Shown here one piece after another: positions 36,101 through 48,240 of a stretch of 64,000 nucleotides of DNA. This stretch comes from Sphagnum compactum (taxonomy: Eukaryota; Bryophyta; Sphagnopsida; Sphagnales): contig OZ234499.1 of assembly GCA_965153455.1 (NCBI GenBank), positions 2,653,731 to 2,717,730 on the forward strand, in the 5' to 3' direction. Positions within the stretch are counted from its first letter, which is position 1; every line of letters begins with the position of its first letter. Under the pieces are notes generated by a model that was not told the origin of the DNA, searched no databases, and was given only the letters and a program-made list of their open reading frames with translations. The translations under genes and the position numbers were made by a program.

Positions 36101-36770
36101 TTGTGATTTCAGTTTTGGCCCTTTTTTTCAAATTCAAGAATCTTTAGGCTTGATTTGAAAATCGGGTCCAGTTCCTTGTACACAATAGTCACTCCTCAAG
36201 ATTGCATATTGTATAGGTATGGAGATTGACAGTTAATTAAAATTGGAGGTGCATAAGTATGGAGTTCTACAACTAATTAAAACCATTCAAATACATATAT
36301 AATGTTGCCTACTTATCAACTTTTCAAAAAAGTTGAACTTATTTTACCTAAAGAACTTGAACCCGTGTTCAAGTTTTTTTTAGTGTTTTCAAGGATTTGA
36401 TTTCAATTCCAGTTCTAGCAAAAAAGCTAGTTTGTCTTGGTCCTTGTGCCAATTCCACCAAAATCCAGTTCTGTTTTGAAAGTTAATCTTGATTTGGATC
36501 TGATTCTTACTAACCAGATTTGCAATAATGGGTAACTCTCAACTCACTATCGCTTAACCCTCTGTTCCAATTCGTGTTATATTCCACAATTTTGTACTCT
36601 GATTCCGGTTATCCAGTTCCCAGTTTGGTGCATCCCAGAATGAAAAACCAAACCTCAAAATCAGACTGAGTTTAGATCTTAATAAACTGGAACTAGAATC
36701 AAGGTTTCTTACCTGCCAAAGCAGGGACCTGCTGAACACTGGACTACTGTTGTTAATTTTTAATCTTATT
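33165..36770. other. Intergenic DNA, no gene seen
   Basis: Several 60-100 codon ORFs are open (33,345-33,539, 34,828-35,103, 35,339-35,644, 35,862-36,158), none with recognisable motifs. A short hairpin CTCCTCGAAAAGAGGAG lies at about 34,689-34,706. Confidence 0.4.
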
Positions 36771-36841
36771 ATGATATAGTCCCCATGAATGCGAAAAAGT
36801 TACATAGTCTCTACTTCTCTTTGAGAAAGGGGTATATCTCC

Positions 36842-37215
36842 ATGGGTTTACCTTGGTATGCGTGTCCATACTGTCGTATTAAATGATCCTGGCCGTTTAA
36901 TTGCTGTACATTTAATGCATACAGCTTTGGTTTCCGGCTGGGCTGGTTCTATGGCCCTGTATGAATTAGCCGTTTTTGATCTGTCCGATCCTATTCTTGA
37001 TCCGATGTGGAGACAAAGTATGTTTGTTATACCTTTTATGACTCGTCTAGGAATAACAAAATCCTGGGGGGGCTGGAGTATTACCGGAGAAACTGTAACT
37101 AATGCAGGTCTTTGGAGTTATGAAGGTGTGGCTGCAGTGCATATTGTATTATCAGGTTTGCTTTTCTTAGCAGCTATCTGGCACTGAGTCTTTTGAGATT
37201 TGGAGCTTAAAGTGA
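36842..37215 (+). pseudogene. psbB: Chloroplast psbB (CP47) 5' fragment in the nucleus
   Basis: The segment begins at the genuine psbB start (MGLPWY) and covers roughly the first 120 of about 508 CP47 residues, with [20 protein letters not shown] and [18 protein letters not shown]47 is the photosystem II inner antenna, chloroplast-encoded and multi-pass. An extra G at 36,860 shifts the frame after codon 6 and creates a false ATG. At 37,185 the tryptophan codon after the histidine is TGA, and a second TGG is TGA three codons later. Homology ends near 37,215. The 5' edge may extend to about 36,770. It is a nuclear plastid-DNA insertion, not a gene. Confidence 0.9.
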
Positions 37216-37544
37216 TCGTTTGGTTTTAGTCCTTGCTAATCTCAAACACAAAATTTCAATAAAAGAACGATGGTTGGAACCATCGCAGGGAAGACAAAAA
37301 GAGAAAGCCAAAGAAAGGCCAAAAGACACACAGCTCACAGGAACCAAAAATAGGGAGAGAACTAGTCCCTCAACCACAAAAAGGGAGAGAGCTAGTCCCT
37401 CTCGTGTACTGTAAGAAGCTATCTCACCCACGACCCCTCTAATGTACTTGCTTGGTCTTTAACTTTAAAATGTATGAATAAATAAAAAGAAAAACACACC
37501 AAACAAGAGAACAAGAGAAGAAAAAAGAAAGAGCTGAAGTCCCA

Positions 37545-37740
37545 ACAAAAGATCAGACTCGAAATCACAGAACTCACACTGGGGAGCCCTAAGACAAGAA
37601 ATCACTAAACTTAGGACCTAAACCCATCCCCAGTAGCACGAAGCAAGTTGTGCAAGGAGATGGGTGAAAAACCAAGAAGGACACCAAGCCTAGAAGAGAC
37701 CTCTCTTTCTACCACAACCGCCTGTCACAGCAGGTAAAAG
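37545..37740 (-). pseudogene. 5'-truncated LINE end, relative of the 26.2 kb element
   Basis: The minus strand reads LGVLLGFSPISLHNLL, as in the 26.2 kb element, followed by the same 3' untranslated text (for example ACTTAGGACCTAAACCCATC on the plus strand). The tail near 37,480 has TTTATTTATT on the minus strand. Only the last part of the element is present, as expected of target-primed reverse transcription. Confidence 0.65.
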
Positions 37741-37769
37741 GGATATTTGGTTTTGATTCTGACGAAGTT

Positions 37770-38075
37770 AATCCCCTAATCCTAAAGCACTGCCTGGATT
37801 TTTCCTTTGTATTTTCAGGTCCCTTACATGCCCCAAGAAAGTGGGATCTTGGAAGGTACTAGCCAGGGTGGACTGGGATCTTCTAACCAGCGGAAGGTAC
37901 AAGCCAGCCTGTCACTATTTAAAAAAAGTGAAATAATTCCAGCACCCAGCGCTGCTGTACCTAGGAGAAGGGCCAGTACTCCACGATTTTTGACATGTTC
38001 CCTTGGCCTACCAGCCTCGGGCACAGATCTCAAATCATGAAAGGGCCTGTACTCAAGCCCTTCTCCTATACTAAT
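37770..38075 (+). repeat. Dispersed repeat, copy 2 (partner at 10.56 kb)
   Basis: Same ordered blocks as at 10,560-10,800, with an extra insertion of about 65 bp near 37,960 absent from copy 1. Confidence 0.6.
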
Positions 38076-38622
38076 GGAACCTCCAATGTGATTTTAAAAG
38101 GTGAGTTTTTCATTTTACCAAACTTCCAATTCTTGTGTTTTTCAAAAGAAGTCAGTTTGGAATCAGGTCTACTTTCACCTATTCTACACAGAACACAATA
38201 TTATAAGGTATTAGCAAGAAAGCACCAAAGAAAGGGAGAGAACAAGAAACAAAGGGCAGGGACCAAAGTCCAGGCAAGCAAACAGCTCAAAAGAGGTGTG
38301 TCACACAGAGGTAAGGGAACCACTAAGTACCGAAACTCCACCATTCACATGAAGCATATCAACTAAAGAAAGCGGAGGTAAGCATCAAAACCTTTGCAAT
38401 CTCCCAATCTAACTGGACCCAAGACCGGACTATGTACCCAAGATTGTATTAGAACCAAAACCTGAATAAATGTATTGTACCATTCCTTCTTTTATACACA
38501 AGTTCAAGATTTTAAGAATGCAAGTTGAACTTTGTGTTTTGAATCAAATGGCTATGTTTTAATTGCTAGTACAACACTAGTACTAGTGGTTTTGTTATCT
38601 TTAGGTATACCATTGTGTTCAT

Positions 38623-38991
38623 ATGGTGTCATTATTCTTGTGTGCCGGTGTCAAATTCAAGTGTGATTTAGGAGGTGTATTGCAATCCAAGCTCTTGAAA
38701 GAAATTGCTTCATACACGAAGCAGATGAAGTCCACTGTTCTGGAATGTCCGTTCCTATGCAAAAATATGTGTAGATTTTCTGTCAATGAACTTTCTAATC
38801 AAAATGTATGTCAAAAATTGTGCAGAGTGGCAGAGGTGAGTCTCCTTAATGTGGTTGTCTGCACTCAGAATATGAAGGCAGTGACAACATTTCAGCCGAT
38901 TCTTGTAGGATCTTATTTAGGATGTGTGGAGATAGCCACTTGTGGATATCTGCTAATAGGAATAAGCTTTAAGCAAGGTGGTGTCAAGTGA
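38623..38991 (+). other. Unrecognised cysteine-rich ORF, 122 aa
   Basis: An ATG-started ORF with many cysteines (LECPFLCKNMCRF, NVCQKLCRVAEV) and a mildly hydrophobic C-terminus. No family recognised and no supported flanking exon. It could be a decayed exon or chance. Confidence 0.2.
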
Positions 38992-39904
38992 ACTTCTTTT
39001 GTGCCTAAAAAGATGTTAAAAAAGTGTGCTACAATGTAAAAAATTCTTCAATGGATTTTTGCTATATGAGCCTCCCTATTGCTTTTGGGAATGAAAGAGA
39101 ATTGAGCATACAAAGTTTTGTTGTTTTGTTTCCCCAAAATTGAGTAGATTAAATCCCTCTCTAAACACACTGTCAGGAATCAATGTATTCAATGAGGAGT
39201 AATGGAACCTAGTCAATGCCCATCAATGCTCCTGGTGGTCTGTAAAGTTGTGAGTACTGGTCACTAGGTTAAGACCACATTCAATTTTGTTTTGGTTGGG
39301 CTGGCACTGATCAAATGGCTATTTTCAAAGTGTTACTTTGTGGAATTTTTCTTTGCAATCCCATGGACATGCAATAAGAGGTTAAGTTTTGACAATATTG
39401 AACTCTTGTTGTTTGTGCAAGAGTGCCAAGACTACCACCAAGCAAAAGATGGTGATTGTTGGGTAGAGTGATCCAACCAGTCTTTCTTCTTTGGAATTTT
39501 GTAAATTGAGGTGTGCTCATTTTTCTCTACAATGCAACTTGTTATTATGTGGCAACCCATCCTCATTATGGGCATGTGGTAGTCCCATCTCCTGTTATGG
39601 GCACTCACAACACTGCCATGCTTTAGAAAGGTTCAAAAGTCCTTGGATTTGAATATGTTTAGGTGTTGCAAGTGGAATCTCCTCATGCATTTGCTTGTGC
39701 GATGGCATGGTGTACAATATCATTGACTGGGTGCATTGTCAGGTGTGTCATTCTTACAAAAAACTCGACCTCCATGCTGCTGGGTAACATTGTGTGTCTG
39801 TAAAACCCAGGGGTTTTTTGGGCCTTTTAAGCTTTTTGAAACTTTTTGTGGGCATATCTTGAAGTTAATAATATTTACAAGATTTTGAGCCTTTGAATTA
39901 GGCT

Positions 39905-40790
39905 TTGTATATGTTTCATAGAGTTGTTGAAAATTCTCAACTTGCTTCTTCCATATTGAGCCGTGAAATAAACATCCCACCGACTTGGCCACCAAATGGA
40001 ACTCTTCTCAAATTTCACATCATAGGTGTACACAATTTGCACCCCCACCATGATTTCCTAGAGTGGCATGTTGCAATTAACTTTGATTTGCTCATGTGGT
40101 GCAGCCTTCTGAGTCCCCTCATCCCACAAATGAACTACATGGATCAACTTTGAATCCCACAACCATGAAAGTTCCAGTCAAGTTGTCATTGCTAGCTAAT
40201 GTAACAAAGGCATCTCTTTCACATGTTTTCATATCAGATGCCCCAGATCCAAGGATGGACCAAGACCTTGAACCTGAGATGGTTGAAGATATAATGCTGT
40301 TTCTTTCCTCACCTTCAATCTCAAATCCAGTTCTCCTATTCTTGATACCTTCTTCACTCGCAATGGTGAAGCAGATTGTCAAAAATCATATTGATGTGGT
40401 GGTCATCATTTATCCTCTATTTCAAATGCTTCACATCATTCTCCGTGAGTGCTGGCATGCTGCACACCTTGACACCCAGTTCCTCTGTCTTCATGGAAAA
40501 GTGATAAGGTGAATTCTCAATCTGATCTCCCATCACAAGCTCCCTGATATTCTCTGCCACTTTCTTGATGCTGCCTTCAAGCTTGCAGAAGGGAAGGCTG
40601 TAGTAACTGTAGGGCAGCTCTGTGTACACCAATGTTATGGAGTTCACTTTCACTTCCAATCTTCCCTTGGGCCAGTATGGACACATGTAGCTACCAGGAA
40701 GGTAAAATCCTTCCACCCCAATAGGAGAACTCAATACCACAAGTAGCAATGCAAGAATCACAAGATGAAGAATAAAAGAAACAACACCAC
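39905..40790 (-). pseudogene. TM9 superfamily (nonaspanin) pseudogene, lumenal domain
   Basis: The minus strand reads a hydrophobic signal-like segment (SFILHLVILALLLVVLSS), then GFYLPGSYM, LPYSYYSLPFC, AENIRELVMGDQIENSPY, and after breaks INMIFDN, YIFNHL-FKVLVH, VVGFKVDPCS, and near 40,000 WWPSRWDVYF. These are in-order landmarks of plant TMN/TM9SF proteins (Golgi/endosome, nine membrane spans). TAG follows KHLK in frame, and at least two frame shifts follow. Homology stops where the membrane spans would begin. No intron-sized gaps interrupt about 900 bases, so it may be a retrocopy or one large exon. Confidence 0.75.
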
Positions 40791-41355
40791 CACCAAAAGA
40801 TGATACATGTGATGGTGTCCAAACATTGGACCCATCTACAAAAAGACTTGACAAAATGAAAATCTGATCTAGGTGAAGTGCAAATGCAACACAGTTTGAA
40901 GGTTGTTGAGTAGGAAGGAGATGAAGGGGAACTTGTGGAAGTAGTGGCTGTCAAGCTACATAATCAAGAAAGGAACAGCCAGGAACATGGTAAGCATGAA
41001 GGTTATCAAACACTGGACACATCCATTAAACATGTCCAGAGATTGCTTGGTTACTAGGTCCAATTTACACAGAAATGGAGAACAGTTCAAAGGTTGTAGA
41101 GGAGGAGAAGAGATAGGAAGGGGAACTTCAGGATGTAGTTGCTGTGTAGTTGATTGATCAAGATGGTATGAACATGGAAACTAGTACACAAAATGGTGGC
41201 AGGCTACTGGATGCATCTACCAGAGGTGTTGACCAAAGGAACACATGGTTACTGGGTGAATTGGACATGCGGCACCCTACAAAGGCTGAAGAATAGAAGG
41301 TGATTGAGGAAGGGAAGCTATATTCTGTTACTTCTCTTCCAGTCCCAGATTTTCT

Positions 41356-42480
41356 TTGATGTTTGAAACCATTACCTCTATTGTAGTAGACAAGTCTAAA
41401 TCTGCAGAAGATGTTATTAGTTCTGGACTTCAGAAGAGACAGAGAATCAAAGGTGACTCTGCAGATTCAAGGACCCACCAGAATGTGGACAAGGCAGATG
41501 GTTTGCAAACTGCTGAGAAAGTAGTGGTCTGTGCACATGGAGATCCATAAGGCTTCCCTGCAACAGAAATGACAGTGGATTCTGCTACTACCTGTGGTCA
41601 TGAGGTAACAGACCTTTCATCTGAGGGTGAGCCCACAATGGAAATGACAATGGGTTTCAGTACCTATGGTCATGAGGTAATACATCTTGCATCTGAGAGT
41701 GAGGGAGGCACTAACATACCAAAACAGTCTTTGCTTGTTGTGGGAAGAGAACAAAATCTTGAGGATACTACTATTTCTGCCAGGGATGTAAAAAAAAAAA
41801 GTACAGAAAATACTAGAGAAAGGAAGTGCAAGCATCCAGGAGACTTTTGTAGCAATTGAAACCACTGCATTAGGTGCACTCGCTGCAACACGTAAACATG
41901 AAGTGCAGTATACTGTTGTGAGTTGTGGGGTCATCAATAAGCAAAGTTGTGCAGTGGAAGCAGCAGTGTAGCTGAAGGTGGAGGGGGCTGAGGGTCCCAG
42001 GCTTTGGAGGGAGCAAAAAGTGTTGAACTTTCCAAGTCAAGAGTTACTTTAAAGCTTGATGGTATGGAATGTGAATCAGAAATCCCAAATCTTGCATGGA
42101 AGTTGATTGCAGTTCACCAGTGGGAGGACATGAGCCTCAAATTGTGGATGGTGTTGTCTTAGAGCTTGATTATGCACAGATGTGTGATGGGGCTTGTGCA
42201 AAGAAGGTAAGACTCTTTGAGAATTTATGGAAGTCTTAGGATCACAGAACTAAGCAAAGACTTGCCTTGATTGGGTCGCCCCTTCTTCCATGGTCCCGCA
42301 TGAGCAACTACTCAACACATGTATTGGACATTTTGAAATATTTGGTATCTCATTGTAAATGGTGCAGCTGTAGAGGATCCTACAGTTGCACATGACACAG
42401 CAGCATCTCCTATTCATCCAGAGGACAACACTGATGAGGTCATAGAGCTTGATTTAACCATGGGAGAGGCAAGATACTGA
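41356..42480 (+). pseudogene. Decayed coding region of unknown family
   Basis: One frame is open from 41,356 to 41,859 except for a TAA at 41,548-41,550, and protein-like text continues to about 42,480. A short motif recurs: GHEVTDLSSE, GHEVIHLASE, then DEVIELDLTM. A cysteine cluster (KCKHPGDFCSN, a stop, then NHCIRCTRCNT) resembles a zinc-binding site. I do not recognise the family, and it may instead be a multi-exon gene I cannot assemble. Confidence 0.3.
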
Positions 42481-44214
42481 AGGTGCTGCTGGTAACCAAG
42501 CAATTGGAAAATGAGACCGCTCTATCAGAGACATCACTCCCTAACAATTGATTACAATAAAATTATTATGTCCACACAAAATAATTTAATCATAGTGATT
42601 GGTAGTGTGAAGCAGCTTGGAGCCCAGGTGTATTGAGGAAAATATGTCTTTAGGTTTCACCCACACATACCAGACCAGTCTAGGTCAGTGCAGCAAGTCT
42701 GTGGTGGATGGAGCTCAGTATGAATATGACAATGAGATAGGTCAAGGGTATATGAGAACTTGTTGGATGTTTCTACTGCACATCCTACTTGGAAATAAAT
42801 CCCTAAAGTCCTCAGGTAGTCATAAAAAACACTCTGTGACAGGCATTCCATTTCAAGGACTGCCTGCGCATTGGTGGTCATGTATGGCTGGCAGGAGGGT
42901 GAAGTGCCTTGTATTTTCCACCCAGGTAAAGGCCAGGAAGCAGGTTTAATGCCCTGCTGTCAGGGCTTAAACCAATACAAAAATTCTCCACTGAACTCAT
43001 ACATCCACCCCTAAACAATTCATTTCATGACTCATGAATGATCTTACATCAATGTACAAATCTGAAAATTGAGCAGCACAAGGAGCATCTTGCCTCATGG
43101 TTCTCTCCTGTGAATATCACACACCACCTCAATCAGCTGCTGGTACAAACAATGATTCCCCAAGTCTCATGTTCTAGAGATGGACAATACTATACTTATG
43201 TAAAGAATATCACAACCAAAATCTACAGACTGAAAAATGTTTTCTGGCACACCAGATCAGCTTTTATGGCATTTGACAGTTTGAAGACAGCGTTGTCAGC
43301 ACAATAAAAGAATTTAGCAATAGCAAAGGAGGATAAGGAACTAGCATGACACAAGCTGCATACTGTAAACATAGGAAATTTTGGGCCTGGACACCCTCGG
43401 GCTCCCGCTGACTCATTTCCATTCTTTTCCCAAGTTGGTCACAATGCCCTGGTAGTCAAACAAAAAGTACAATGGCAACTTGGGCAATATGACCCATTTG
43501 AAAAAAGAATGTAGGAGTCATGCCCATGCCATTAGCCAGGTGACAAGGGATGAAGATCTGCATTACCCTATCAAAGAACAAATACAATCCTGGCTTGAAA
43601 TTCAACTTACAAGGATTCCCAAGCCTGCTGAATACACCTTGATTGGATTCAGGTGCTACAGAATGTGGTAGTCAATACAAAAACATGAAAGAAATTAGCC
43701 TCCTCCTCCTCCTGCACCAAATGACTCCTAACAGTCACTGTGCATACTAATGCCTAACACACTAAATTCCTAACTATTGTACATGAAGGCACATCTCTCA
43801 TACCATAGAAAGTGCAGCAAATCACCTGCAAGCAGAGACTTGGGTGGTGGTCTCCCTTTCTGCAACTACTCCCTCACCCTCGTTGGAATTCCCTTCCCTC
43901 AGTGCTTTGTTGGTTGCACCTTCTTGCTTGCCAGACAAGCTTTCAGACTGGGCTGGAAGTCAATCCATAACACATAATTCCACTCAGCTCAGAAGTCCTC
44001 CAGGCATTCTACTGCCCACCACAATCTCTCTTGGCAGACCTTCTCAAACTACTCAAGGCATTGCTGTGGAGTTCCCAAACACTAAGAAAGAAGAGTGGGA
44101 ATGAAGAGCAGTGTCCTTGCAAATGTATGGCAGTCTCATAAGTCAAGTTGCCCAGTTGAGTGCACAGGGCCAACTTCTGTCTATACTAAATCTCATGCTT
44201 GTCCTACTTCCTCT
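42481..44214. other. Non-coding flank, includes the 3' side of the next gene
   Basis: Short ORFs only. The part from about 43,840 probably includes the 3' UTR of the minus-strand gene that ends at 44,215. No polyadenylation signal can be fixed. Confidence 0.3.
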
Positions 44215-47200
44215 TCAAGGATGTATGCCTCCCAAACCAGGGGAACTTCCTGGGGGCCCTGCACCTGGAGGAGAATTTGCTGTACCTGTCATGAGTGCCA
44301 CTCTTTTTACAGGTCTCTGAGGAGGTATTGGCATGGATCTCCTGCTTGCTGCACCCACAAGTGCCATTGCTGCAGCGCTTGGATGGTTATTATATCCAAG
44401 AAAGAATGACTTTTTCAACCTTGAACCCTCGTCTTCCCCTACAAAAACATTTCCCCCCTGTGTTCTAGCAAACTGATTTACATCCATGACTGAATGACTT
44501 CTCTGCCTTTCCAACTCTAGCCCTGTTTCATCAGACACTGTTATTTGTACCCTCCTGCTGCACCACACTACCTCCTCGCTCTCAGTGCCTGTGGAAGTAT
44601 ATGCATCAGACACAACTTGGTTGGCTGTACCTAGTCCAGAGCCTGAAGAGACCATGGATATAGACAATGGCTGCGGGCACTTGGAGTTATTAGACCCAGG
44701 AGTTAATGGACGCATCCAGCGTTGAAGCCATGTCTGGACCTTTTGGGCCTTTGGCAACTCCTCAGCACTTGAAACATTGCCTGCCTGTGTGCAGGTGGGG
44801 TTAACCTCCTCTGAAGTATGTGATGGAGAATCCATCAATGGATCACGTATCGACTTCCAGGAAGAGGTCCCACCAGATCTGTCTCCTAGAGCATCTATCA
44901 GCAAATTACGATTGCTACGTCTTTGCGACACATCCCCACCCTGCCTTGAACCCTGTCCCAGTGCATGAACCCCATGGCTTGAGCCACACCAACCTTCCAT
45001 TGCTCCACTGCCTGAACTCACTTGCTCTGTGTCTATATCCTTTCTGGCAACTCCTTCCAATTGCTCTGAGGCACTTCGTCTTTTTCTTCCTCTATCTCTA
45101 TCTTCAGGTCCAAGTTCTTGACCATGTGATTCTTTCATCCTACTTAAACCTCTTCTTCTCTCTGTACTATCTTGCTGTAAAGCTTGCATAGCAGAGTTGT
45201 GGCACCCTCCTTGCACAGCCGTATTTCTCTCACCAACAGCATTCAAAGGGGTGCAGGAAGATGCTGACTGAAAGAGTGGAGATTGGCAGTCTGGGGTACC
45301 ACCAACACCAGACACAGGAGGGTCACTCAAGAGCCCGAGCGCACCTGGATCCTCCACTGCTACCTTCTGGACCTTCAAATGCTGAATTTCCTCCACAGCA
45401 AAATCAAGTAAGCATTTTTCAGTCAGACCAAACTCAAGGACAGTTATGTTAGCAGTTCTAGACCACCAAAAGTCGGATGGATTCTAGGCACATGACTGCT
45501 TCAGTGTTTCTTCGCCGAACAATTGATGTATACTTGCAGATAGGTTCTCCTATGCTGTACAAAATCATAATTCTTTTTGCTTCCATTTCAATTCCTTTGC
45601 AATGGACACACTTAGTTGAACCCAATACTGTACATTTCCTTGCTTGAACCACTTTCTGCATCCCAGAAAGAGCAGAATCCAAATACATATAGAATGGCAG
45701 AATCAGAATCTCTTCCTCAACCCTCGTCCACTTTACTCCCCCCTGGAAATCCCTAACCCTGTGAGATCATATTCATGCATCAGGGTGGTGGATTCACCTA
45801 CAAACAGGGCTTTGGCTTCCATGTCCTCTAGAGACCAGCTGAGTAAAAATACAGGAAAGGAATGGCATAGAAGGCAGCACAACATGGAGTTAACAAGGTC
45901 AATGTGCATCTCAATGTGAGAGAATGGGGTGAATAAGAGGGCAAGCTCAGCACCCATCCAATAAAACTTCAACACTTCACATTGCAACAAACTAGTGCTC
46001 CTTCTACAATTTTGCACTTGCTGGAAAATGATAAACCCTGTAAAAGAAAGGAAGTGTAACTGCAAGACATTCTACTACCTTCTGAGGAACCTAGCAAAAC
46101 AACAAATATTACCTGGGATTCATGGTCAACAAGGCATTGACCTGATGATGATCCTTGTCTGAAAATCTCGACATCCCCTCTTGAATGGTGAGAGGGTTCT
46201 TGATCGCCTGACTCGTTTTTGTACCCAGGCCAGAGAGAGCTTGGAGAGGGCATTGCAATGCAGAGATTGGCTGAAGATCCAGCCTGCTGTTGACATTTTT
46301 CAAAGTCAATTTCAGGCTGTACCCTGGACTTGGGTCCAGTATCCTCCTCGTGTTTAAGAGAATCATTTGAGTTAGGGGGATCCATAGTCAATACAAGCTC
46401 AAGAGGAAGGCTTGCAGTCTTTGAGGAGCATGGTGACTTGTCATTAGCATCTTGAGGTGATTTGAAAGGGGAAAAAACCTGCGTCAGATCTGTAGGTCTG
46501 CTGAGCATTTCTCCTAGACCCAACAACCCCTTCTCTCTCAACCTGGAAATGTCATTAGAATCGAGCGATGATGACTTCGAAGGTACATATAGAGGAGTCA
46601 AAGAAGGTACATTATCCATTCTCCATGTCACAGTTTCTGCCATTTTACCTTGCTGTGCATTGACCTGTTCAACCCCATAGCTAGGAAGCAGAAGCCATGG
46701 TGTCAAGAGAGGAGCCACTGCAACTTTGTCCAATTTCCCAGAGCTGCTGCTGTTGTTTCCTTGGTAATCCATTGACTTACTTTGGTGCAATTCCTTAGAA
46801 TGCTTGAAGGGTACAAACGGTGATAGTGGTGGCAAAGTCGAAAATCTGCAGGAGTTTCTCATGTCTCTCTCTCTGCTGCTGTTGCTGCTGCTGCTCCTGT
46901 TGTTGTTGTTGTCTGCAACCCAGAAGTTCCTGGCAGCACCTCCACCACCACCATCAAACTGAAGACCTAACCCTGCAGCTACAACTACACCTCCACCACC
47001 TGCATTGCTCCTCACATCTGCAGCAGAAGAAATGACCTCAGGTCGCAACAACAATCTGTTACCGCCAGCAGCAGCTGCACTATCTTCCCAAGACTGATAA
47101 CCAAGCTGTTGCAACTCATCTCTGGACCCTAATAGGTAGGAGGAGGAGCGAACTCCATCACCACCATCACCACTACCTCCATGCACCTCCTTCTGCTTAT

Positions 47201-47750
47201 CAAGAGCTCTTTCATTACTGCTTTTAGCCTCTCTCGCCCTCTGCGCTACTACTCTAACTGAGCCGACATCTGCAACAACACAAGATGCTGTTTTCTTCTT
47301 CCAAAACCCCACTAAGGAATCCTGCGCCGCACTCTCCCGCAACCCTCTCTCTTTCTCTTTCTCGTCTCCAACAACCCGTGGTATGATTCTTTGAATCCAT
47401 GCCGACCTGAGCCCTGAACTCCCCTGCTCCTCCACCACCACCTCTCGCTCCTTCTTCTCCTCCTCCTCCTCCTCCTCTTCGTCTTCCTCCACCTCTTCAC
47501 ACTCTACTGAGCACCTGGAAACAAGAGGTGCAGGATTGTGAACCCCAACAGCAGCAGCAGCCAGAGAAGCTCCGAAACTGCAACTATTCTCATTACCACC
47601 ACCACCACCACTACTACTACTCCTGTTCAAGAGCTTGTTGGAAAGTGAATTGGCAGTGGCTGATCCCCAGCCGGACTGCTGCAGCTGCTGCTTCACATCC
47701 GAATTCTTGACGGAGTTGTTCAAGAGTCTACGATGCTGATGATTCTCCAT
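44215..47750 (-). CDS. Low-complexity, probably nuclear plant protein, 2 exons, 968 aa
   Basis: Exon 1 is 46113-47750 (546 codons from the ATG at 47,748-47,750). Intron 45484-46112 is GT-AG. Exon 2 is 44215-45483 with a stop at 44215-44217; phases match. The start at 47,750 is chosen because the longer frame upstream begins at GTG. Visible parts: Ser/Gly/Asn-rich N-terminus, acidic run (about 84-98), SAWIQRIIP (about 116), FWKKK, PLSPFVPFK, the splice-spanning DFWWSRTANITVLEFGLTEK (about 550), basic RGRKRR (about 677), WLQRW (about 798) and NHPSAAAMALVGAA (about 912). The WxQRW and HPSAAAMAL motifs recall an uncharacterised plant family, from memory. A nuclear regulatory role is inference. 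Microsatellite-like GAG and CTG codon runs encode the low-complexity parts. Confidence 0.8.
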
Positions 47751-48240
47751 CAAAGAGAGAGAGAGAGGAGAAAGAGAGTTCACAGATCCCCTTCTCCCCC
47801 CACCCAGGGGGCCCCCTCTCCTTCTCCCTTCTTCTTCTCCCTTCTTCTTCTTCTACTTCGACACAGAACCTCAAAACCAAAAAAAAATCCTGCTGTAGTA
47901 GTAGGAGTAGGTTTCCTTGGCAGTTTCCCTTCGTCTTCTCCGTCGTCTTCGTCTTCTTCCCTTGGGAACAAACGACGCTGCATCTCAGCAACGCAACAAA
48001 GCTCGCCCACGCAAAACGCAACAACGACAAAAAGGAAGGAAGGAAGGAAGGAAAATGACGAACACGAGAACAGGAGCTCAAATCTAAAAAACTTTCCGAA
48101 TTCCTCACAAATCTTAGGATTTCCCAATTCCTCACAAATCTTCACATCCTCCTCATCCTCCTCCTCTTCCCTCCTCTTCCTCACGGCGCCGTGCTCCTAA
48201 CTTACATTGGAATTCCAATAGTGCGGAGGAATTGACTAGA
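47751..48240 (-). promoter_or_regulatory. 5' UTR and promoter region of the 968-aa gene
   Basis: The minus strand is strongly GA-rich (GAAGAAG and GAGAGA runs) with GGAAGG repeats at about 48,035-48,052. This is typical of plant leaders. The exact transcription start is not visible. Confidence 0.45.

Noticed and set aside
47733-48200. 155-codon Ser/Pro-rich plus-strand ORF
   Set aside because: Antisense shadow of the GA-rich leader of the minus-strand gene.
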